NCBI GenBank assembly: GCA_905197435.1
Contig: CAJJYX010000072.1
Span: 1 to 14,353 of the forward strand
Reading direction: 5' to 3'
DNA length: 14,353 nt
DNA from: an uncultured Bacteroides sp.
GTDB taxonomy: Bacteria; Bacteroidota; Bacteroidia; Bacteroidales; Bacteroidaceae
Positions within the stretch are counted from its first letter, which is position 1. Each line of letters begins with the position of its first letter. Under the pieces are notes generated by a model. It saw nothing but the letters and a program-made list of their open reading frames with translations. It had not been told where the DNA came from and ran no database searches. Made by a program: the position numbers and the translations under genes. Positions 6,822 through 11,782 of the stretch are shown piece by piece.

Positions 6822-7427
6822 ATGGAAGCAGTGGTTTTAGCAAATGGAGAATATCCTGCCGCCCCCCTACCTTTAAAGATATTGGCAGAAGCGCCATATG
6901 TGGTCTGTTGCGACGGCGGAGCGGACGAATATATCCGACGGGGCAATACGCCCGACGTGATTATCGGTGACGGCGATTCCCTCAGTGACGAAAACCGCCG
7001 GAAGTTTGGGCATATCCTGCACCGCATCAGCGACCAGGAGACCAACGACCAAACCAAGGCCGTCAACTTCCTGCTATCGCAGGGCAAACGCCATATCGCC
7101 ATCATCGGCGCCACGGGCAAGCGTGAAGACCATACACTGGGAAACATCAGCCTGCTCATCGACTACCTGCGCGCCGGAGCCGATGTACGCACTTATACCG
7201 ATTACGGCATCTTTATTCCCTGCCAAGATACCCATACCTTCCCAAGCCATCCCGGACAGCAAGTATCCATCATCAACTTCACCGCACGCGGTCTGCATGG
7301 CAAAGGGCTGGTCTATCCTCTCAGTGACTTCACCAACTGGTGGCAGGGCACACTCAACGAATGCACCGGTACAGAATTCACCATCGAAGCGGAAGGAGAA
7401 TACCTGGTATTCGTCACTACTTCTTAG
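6822..7427 (+). CDS. thiN: Thiamine pyrophosphokinase
   Basis: The 201-residue protein catalyses transfer of pyrophosphate from ATP to thiamine, making TPP. Key motifs are 'CCDGGADEYI' (29-38), the Mg-binding 'IGDGDS' (48-53), 'DQETNDQTKA' (71-80) and 'GATGKREDHTLGN' (96-108). The last corresponds to the family GATGGRxDH motif, here with Lys for the second Gly. The C-terminal half has the beta-sandwich thiamine-binding domain ('GQQVSIINFTARGLHGKGL', 'GTEFTIEAEGEYLVFV'). It closes the riboswitch operon: product TPP traps imported thiamine and is the ligand sensed at 3770-3850. The last 11 bp overlap the convergent EamA gene. Confidence 0.95.
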   Translation: MEAVVLANGEYPAAPLPLKILAEAPYVVCCDGGADEYIRRGNTPDVIIGDGDSLSDENRRKFGHILHRISDQETNDQTKAVNFLLSQGKRHIAIIGATGKREDHTLGNISLLIDYLRAGADVRTYTDYGIFIPCQDTHTFPSHPGQQVSIINFTARGLHGKGLVYPLSDFTNWWQGTLNECTGTEFTIEAEGEYLVFVTTS

Positions 7428-8334
7428 CTTCAGCTACTTCAACAAAATACACACTGATGCAAATCATGGCAATGGCAGCGGCTTGCGTCCAACTGAAACG
7501 ATCCTGTCCCAAGGCGAAGGAAACAACGGTTGTCACCACCAATATCAGATAGCTGTACATGGAGACAACTGTCGTTTTGAGATACTTCAACCCGATCGGG
7601 ACTAAAAAATAGCTGAGATAAGTGGGGAAAACCAGTATAAATGCCAGCACCACCCATGGCATCCAATGCCACTCTCCATGCAAGGCATCCATGAACAAAG
7701 GTGCATCCCAGCCGACAATGGATGATACTATCAGGCCCATAATTGCCGCACCGCCAAAGATGTACTTCATCATCGTCACCACCGCGACCTCTTCCAACAA
7801 TTTCTTACTCACAATCAGATAAACGGCAAAGACCAGCGAGCTCACCAGACAGAGCATGTTTCCCGTAAAAGCATCATGCGCCAGGTCATCACTGCCTTGC
7901 GTAAGGATGCACAGCAACGCGCCGCCAAATCCCAGAGCTATGCCGATAATCTTCATCAGTGTAGCTTTTTCGTGCAGGAAGAAAACGGAAATAAGAAACA
8001 CCCAAATGGGCTGCATAGAATTGAAGATGGCACTGGAGACCGGAGTTGTCTTACTGATGCCCAGCAGATAGCAGAACATGAACCCATAGAGGCCGAAGGC
8101 TCCCAAACAGAACAAACCTATCCGCTGCCGCTTTGTGGCGGGTACTTCCTTTACAAACCAGCCTGTTATCCAAAATACCACGGCAGCAAAAACGCAACGT
8201 ACCGTGACACCCGTCAATGCACCCAACCACAAAGGGAGCAGAAATTTCAATCCATTCATATTCAATCCCGCCATGACGCGCGAGGCAACCATACTGAGAT
8301 TGGCTTCCAGTTTCTTATCTTTCATCAACTTCAT
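7417..8334 (-). CDS. EamA/DMT-family inner-membrane transporter
   Basis: The 305-residue protein has about ten hydrophobic helices in two homologous EamA halves of the drug/metabolite transporter superfamily. The first half contains the diagnostic 'FCYLLGISKTTPVSSAIFNS' and 'QPIWVFLISVFFLHEKATL'. The second half contains 'TYLSYFLVPIGLKYLKTT' and 'VSMYSYLILVVTTVVSFALG'. Family members export amino acids, metabolites or drugs, and the substrate here cannot be inferred. Translation may begin at the ATG at 8332-8334 or at the in-frame ATG at 8323-8325. The gene is monocistronic. Its 3' end overlaps thiN convergently by 11 bp, and its 5' end is divergent from the toxin-antitoxin pair with 60 bp between start codons. 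It has no evident link to thiamine. Confidence 0.88.
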   Translation of the reverse strand: MKLMKDKKLEANLSMVASRVMAGLNMNGLKFLLPLWLGALTGVTVRCVFAAVVFWITGWFVKEVPATKRQRIGLFCLGAFGLYGFMFCYLLGISKTTPVSSAIFNSMQPIWVFLISVFFLHEKATLMKIIGIALGFGGALLCILTQGSDDLAHDAFTGNMLCLVSSLVFAVYLIVSKKLLEEVAVVTMMKYIFGGAAIMGLIVSSIVGWDAPLFMDALHGEWHWMPWVVLAFILVFPTYLSYFLVPIGLKYLKTTVVSMYSYLILVVTTVVSFALGQDRFSWTQAAAIAMICISVYFVEVAEAKK

Positions 8335-8355
8335 GTTTTTTTCTCAAACAATTCT

Positions 8356-8363
8356 TAACTTTG
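8356..8363 (+). promoter_or_regulatory. -7 promoter element of the toxin-antitoxin operon
   Basis: TAACTTTG matches TAnnTTTG, 31 bp before the antitoxin ATG. The region about 23 bp upstream (8333-8337, ATGTT) is only a weak -33 match and overlaps the EamA start codon. The palindrome at 8361-8374 overlaps the end of the box. Confidence 0.5.
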
Positions 8364-8374
8364 AAATGTTTCAA
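8361..8374. promoter_or_regulatory. Palindrome, candidate toxin-antitoxin operator
   Basis: TTGAAA-TG-TTTCAA is a perfect 6-bp inverted repeat with a 2-bp spacer. It overlaps the -7 box and covers the expected transcription start. Type II antitoxins commonly repress their own promoter through such sites. Binding by this antitoxin is inferred, not shown. Confidence 0.45.
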
Positions 8375-8394
8375 GGGAAAAAGGAGATAACGTT

Positions 8395-8562
8395 ATGGCA
8401 AAAGTTAAAGAAGCACAATCTGCCCTGCAGGAAAAACAAGTCCTCACATTCTCCACCCGGCTACGCCATGACATCAAGAGAGCCTGCCGGCAACTGGATG
8501 AAGGAGAAGGGCAAGAGGACATCACAATCAGTAAGGAGGTGAAGACATGGCTAAACAAATAA
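8395..8562 (+). CDS. Probable type II antitoxin, 55 residues
   Basis: A short frame from ATG 8395 encodes MAKVKEAQSALQEKQVLTFS and ends EDITISKEVKTWLNK. It is preceded by a strong Shine-Dalgarno sequence (AAGGAG at 8381-8386, 8 nt before the ATG), which supports real translation. It overlaps the toxin start by 16 nt in another frame, the usual antitoxin-first coupled arrangement. The product is charged and mostly helical, with no sure family match. The central 'FSTRLRHDIKRACRQLDEG' could be a DNA-binding or toxin-wrapping segment. Its call as antitoxin rests on size, order and overlap rather than homology. It would bind and neutralise the toxin and probably repress the operon. Confidence 0.7.
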   Translation: MAKVKEAQSALQEKQVLTFSTRLRHDIKRACRQLDEGEGQEDITISKEVKTWLNK

Positions 8563-8861
8563 TCTGGTCACCTCTTGCCAAAGAAACATTGAAGGATCTC
8601 CTGACTTCCTTGCAAGAGAAGCATGGCGACAAACGGTACAGCGAAGCTTTGTATGTCTTGTTCCAGAATGCACTGTACCGTGCCACACTGAACCCATTCA
8701 TCGGGCAGCTCACAGAAGCAGAAAACATACGGTACATCACCCCACATCCCGACTACACGATTCTTTACCGGCACAACCTCCAAAGAATTGAAGTGCTTGT
8801 ATTATGGAACAATCATTATAAGTTGGGTAGTATGAAGAATATCTCCCGGGAAGAAGCCTAA
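8547..8861 (+). CDS. RelE/ParE-family toxin
   Basis: The 104-residue protein starts MAKQIIWSPLAKETLKDLLT, the typical first strand and helix of the RelE/ParE fold ('W-x-P-x-A-x-x-x-L'). It continues with a helix carrying 'ALYVLFQNALYRATLNPFIG', then the beta sheet 'ENIRYITPHPDYTILYRHN' and 'RIEVLVLWNNHYKLGSM'. Such toxins either cleave mRNA on the ribosome (RelE) or poison gyrase (ParE). The C-terminal strand reads NNHYK rather than the common H-x-R, so the type of activity is open. A near-perfect Shine-Dalgarno sequence (AAGGAGGTG at 8533-8541) lies inside the antitoxin gene, 5 nt before the ATG. Neighbouring genes are ordinary metabolic or transport genes, so the pair is probably an acquired insertion. 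Confidence 0.85.
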   Translation: MAKQIIWSPLAKETLKDLLTSLQEKHGDKRYSEALYVLFQNALYRATLNPFIGQLTEAENIRYITPHPDYTILYRHNLQRIEVLVLWNNHYKLGSMKNISREEA

Positions 8862-8929
8862 GAGAGTTAAACGGAGCACCGGGAACTGAGCATGAAAGGA
8901 TAGAAGATTTTTAAGCGAAGCTAATCTCC

Positions 8930-8985
8930 TCTCTTTGTGAGTAAGAGAAGAGACGCTTCACTACGTTCTGCATGACAGAAAGAGA
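8930..8985. repeat. Possible intergenic repeat remnant
   Basis: The 248-bp spacer 8862-9109 holds no gene. Within it TCTCTT (8930-8935) and AAGAGA (8943-8948) form a 6-bp hairpin. Next comes a segment containing GACGCTTCACTACGTTC and TGCATGACAG (8952-8977), similar in style to dispersed bacterial intergenic repeats of the form 'CTTCGCT..CGTTC..CATGACA'. This is recalled resemblance, not a search result. The segment may also be an insertion scar of the toxin-antitoxin pair. Confidence 0.3.
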
Positions 8986-9062
8986 TGTCGGTCAGAGTTC
9001 GACCCACCTCATTGTGCTAATTCTAAACTGAATCTGAACCAAGGTTACAGTTACAAAGATAC

Positions 9063-9102
9063 AACGTCCGGAAGGTAATCTGTTTTTTCCTTTGCTGACG
9101 TT
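9063..9102 (-). terminator. Possible 3' hairpin of the threonine operon
   Basis: AACGTC (9063-9068) and GACGTT (9097-9102) form an inverted repeat. An inner AAGG (9072-9075) pairs with CCTT (9089-9092). It lies 7 bp beyond the thrC stop on the minus strand. No T-run follows, so it may protect the mRNA end rather than terminate transcription by itself. Confidence 0.3.
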
Positions 9103-9109
9103 CCATTCT

Positions 9110-10411
9110 TTATACACGCATCAGGTACTGCTTGAAATCAGCAAAGTCTTTCGACATCGGCAGGCTCTTCTTCTCGCCGCGCATAAAGGCCTGAAGCTTG
9201 GCAGGTATCTCTACGGCTTCACCGATAATCTTCTCGACTGTATCCTTAAATTTCGCCGGATGAGCCGTTTCCAGGAATATACCCGTTTCACCGGGTTTCA
9301 GTCCTTCGGCCAGAGCGCGGAAGCCACAGGCTCCGTGCGGATCGAGCAAATAATGGTTCTTCTTCCAGACTTCCTGCATGGTTTCGGCAATCTGCCCGTC
9401 GGTATAAGTGGCACCGCTGATTTCGGCGGAGATGGCGGCATGGCTGCCTCCGTAGAGGTCGAGTACACGGGCAAAGTTGCTCGGGTCGCCCACATCCATC
9501 GCGTTGGCAATGGTAGCAATGCTGGGACGCGGTGTATAAACGCCCGTCTGCAAATATTGGAAAAAGATATCATTGCGATTGTTGGAAGCGATAAAGCGTT
9601 TTACGGGAAGTCCCATACGCTTGCCGAAGAGTCCGGCAGTGATGTTGCCGAAATTGCCGCTGGGCACACAAATGACAAGTGACGGGTCGTTCATCACCTT
9701 CTTCAACTGGGCATAGGCATAAAAGTAATAGAATGCCTGCGGTAAGAAACGCGCCACGTTAATGGAATTGGCACTGGTCAGTTGCAGATGTTCGTTGAGT
9801 TCCGGATCCATAAAAGCCGATTTAACCAAAGCCTGGCAATCGTCGAACGTGCCATCGACCTCGATAGCCGTAATATTCTGTCCTAAGGTAGTGAACTGCT
9901 TTTCCTGAATTTCACTGACTTTACCCTTCGGATAGAGCACATAGACATGGATGCCTTCCACACCGAGGAAACCATTGGCAACGGCACTCCCCGTATCTCC
10001 GGAAGTAGCAACGAGAACATTGACTTGCTTCTTGCCCTCTTTCTTGATAAAGTATCCCAATAAACGTGCCATAAAACGGCCGCCTACATCCTTAAAGGCA
10101 AGCGTCGGACCATGAAACAGTTCGAGTGAGTAAATATTCTCCGTAACCCGGACCAGAGGAATGTCGAAACTGAGCGTATCATATACAATTTGTTTCAACG
10201 TGTCGGCAGGGATATCCTCACCGAAGAAGGCATCGGCCACGCGATAAGCTATTTCCTGAAAGCTAAGCGTATCTATGCTATCATAAAACTCTTGTGGCAA
10301 AGGTTTAATTGCAAAGGGCATGAAGAGCCCTTTATCTGCAGCGAGTCCCTTCACCACGGCTTCTTCAAGAGTAGCTTCGGGGGCTTGCTTGTTGGTACTG
10401 TAATATTTCAT
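9110..10411 (-). CDS. thrC: Threonine synthase
   Basis: The 433-residue PLP enzyme converts O-phosphohomoserine to threonine and phosphate, the last pathway step. The N-terminus 'MKYYSTNKQAPEATLEEAVV' and 'KGLAADKGLFMP' are typical of the ThrC group found in enterobacteria and Bacteroidetes. The PLP-binding lysine is Lys107 in 'FHGPTLAFKDVGGRF'. The phosphate-binding region is seen in 'VATSGDTGSAVANGFLG', and 'VCVPSGNFGNITAGLFGKRM'-like sequence follows around residue 245. The C-terminal part has 'LDPHGACGFRAL' and 'FLETAHPAKFKDTVEKI'. Length fits the family. Its ATG overlaps the stop of the upstream ApgM-family gene by 4 nt (ATGA), so the two are translationally coupled. It is the last gene of the operon. 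Confidence 0.96.
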   Translation of the reverse strand: MKYYSTNKQAPEATLEEAVVKGLAADKGLFMPFAIKPLPQEFYDSIDTLSFQEIAYRVADAFFGEDIPADTLKQIVYDTLSFDIPLVRVTENIYSLELFHGPTLAFKDVGGRFMARLLGYFIKKEGKKQVNVLVATSGDTGSAVANGFLGVEGIHVYVLYPKGKVSEIQEKQFTTLGQNITAIEVDGTFDDCQALVKSAFMDPELNEHLQLTSANSINVARFLPQAFYYFYAYAQLKKVMNDPSLVICVPSGNFGNITAGLFGKRMGLPVKRFIASNNRNDIFFQYLQTGVYTPRPSIATIANAMDVGDPSNFARVLDLYGGSHAAISAEISGATYTDGQIAETMQEVWKKNHYLLDPHGACGFRALAEGLKPGETGIFLETAHPAKFKDTVEKIIGEAVEIPAKLQAFMRGEKKSLPMSKDFADFKQYLMRV

Positions 10412-11730
10412 AAGGTTTCCTTCATAAATTCATTAATAAACTCATCTTCCTTCATCAGCCCGTAACTGCCGTTGCAGGCTGCCACTTCGTCGAATGTCTG
10501 CACTTCGTCGGCCTCAATACCCGGATACCAGATGAGAAACGGGATAGGTTCGGCCGTATGCGTACGAAGTTTGCACGGAGTGGGATGGTCGGGCAAAACA
10601 GAGATAGCTACGGGGTCCTTCCAATCCTTCACAGCCTCATATATGGGACCTACGGCACGGCTGTCCAGATTCTCAATCGTCATGATCTTCAAGGGGACAT
10701 TCCCTTCATGGCCGGCCTCGTCACTGGCTTCGATATGCAGGTAGACAAAATCATCCGTCCGTAATGCGTCGAGGGCAGCAGCAACCTTATTTTCATAATT
10801 GGTATCATAAAGCCCCGTCGCACCTTCTACGGTGATACGCCGCAGTCCGGCATAATATCCGATGCCGTTAATCAAATCTACTGCTGAAATCACGGCACCA
10901 CGCTTCACCTGTGGAAACTTATCGGAAAGGCGCTCCATCTGCGGACGGTAACCGGGGCTCCACGGCCAGATGCTGTTGGCAGGATCCTTACCCTCGGCCT
11001 TCCGTTTCAAGTTCACCGGATGTTTTTCCAGCAACACCTGCGAACGGAGAATCAAATCATTAATCAAATCGGCTGTCTGTTTCGGAGTAAGCTCTGCCCC
11101 ACCTTCAGGAACCGAAATATTCTCCATGCCCTCCATCGGCTTCACCATCAACGGACGGAAAGGCTTCAAGGGAACATCGTGAGGTGGCGTACAATCAATG
11201 CGCTTATCGCCTCCCTTTATCACCAGCAAATGACGGTACTGCACGCCTGTATGGAAACGGACGCGGTCATTGCCCAGATGTTCTTGCAGGTATTCCACCA
11301 ATATGCCAGCTTCCTCCGTAGTGATATGCCCGGCAGAATGGTTCTTGATATTGTCTCCTTCGATGCAGATAATATTGCAGCGCATCGCCATCTCGCCCGG
11401 TTGCAAGTCTACACCGATACTCGCCGCTTCCAGCGGACCGCGACCTTCGTACACCTTCGGCAGGTTATAACCCAATACGGACATATTCGCCACTTCACTA
11501 CCGGGATGAAATCCCTCGGCCACCGTCACCAGCCTTCCCACGCGTCCCATGCGTGCCAACTTGTCCATATAGGGAGTTGCAGCTGCCTGCAGCAAGGTCT
11601 TGCCCCCTAAAGACTCCACGGGCCAGTCGGCCATTCCGTCACCCAGGATGATGATGTGTTTCAGGCCTCTCCCCCTAACCCCCTCCCCTGTAGGGAGGGG
11701 GAATAAGTTACTATTATTTCGTACTTCCAT
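10408..11730 (-). CDS. apgM: ApgM-family enzyme, proposed homoserine kinase
   Basis: The 440-residue protein belongs to the alkaline-phosphatase superfamily, in the archaeal-type cofactor-independent phosphoglycerate mutase branch. The core begins 'KHIIILGDGMADWPVESLGG', with metal-binding Asp31. The probable catalytic serine is Ser84 in 'EVANMSVLGY'. Later metal ligands appear in 'HIEASDEAGHEGN' and 'LPDHPTPCKLRTHTAEPIPF'. Bacteroidetes members lying between thrA and thrC have been proposed to be homoserine kinases replacing ThrB. This operon has no GHMP-type thrB and fits that idea, but activity is inferred. The first 22 residues (MEVRNNSNLF then PLPTGEGVRGRG) precede the normal family start and are partly coded by a palindromic repeat. 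Leu23 (CTG) stands where family members start with Met. The ATG at 11728-11730 is the only upstream standard start. Confidence is high for the family and moderate for the function. Confidence 0.88.
   Translation of the reverse strand: MEVRNNSNLFPLPTGEGVRGRGLKHIIILGDGMADWPVESLGGKTLLQAAATPYMDKLARMGRVGRLVTVAEGFHPGSEVANMSVLGYNLPKVYEGRGPLEAASIGVDLQPGEMAMRCNIICIEGDNIKNHSAGHITTEEAGILVEYLQEHLGNDRVRFHTGVQYRHLLVIKGGDKRIDCTPPHDVPLKPFRPLMVKPMEGMENISVPEGGAELTPKQTADLINDLILRSQVLLEKHPVNLKRKAEGKDPANSIWPWSPGYRPQMERLSDKFPQVKRGAVISAVDLINGIGYYAGLRRITVEGATGLYDTNYENKVAAALDALRTDDFVYLHIEASDEAGHEGNVPLKIMTIENLDSRAVGPIYEAVKDWKDPVAISVLPDHPTPCKLRTHTAEPIPFLIWYPGIEADEVQTFDEVAACNGSYGLMKEDEFINEFMKETL
11665..11703 (-). repeat. 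GC-rich palindromic repeat inside the apgM frame
   Basis: A perfect 9-bp stem, CCCCCTCCC (11679-11687) with GGGAGGGGG (11693-11701), encloses a CTGTA loop. The adjoining CTCCCCCTAAC arm extends the G/C-run pattern. The sequence resembles widespread bacterial intergenic repeats built on CCCTCCCC...GGGGAGGG, whose translation often reads PLPTGEGxRG. Here it supplies codons 10-22 of the ApgM-family gene without breaking the frame. The base pattern is unlike the rest of the operon. Confidence 0.75.
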
Positions 11731-11782
11731 ATCTTTCTCTTATATAAATCATGAATGCCTGTCTATTTGCTGAAGAAGAGAC

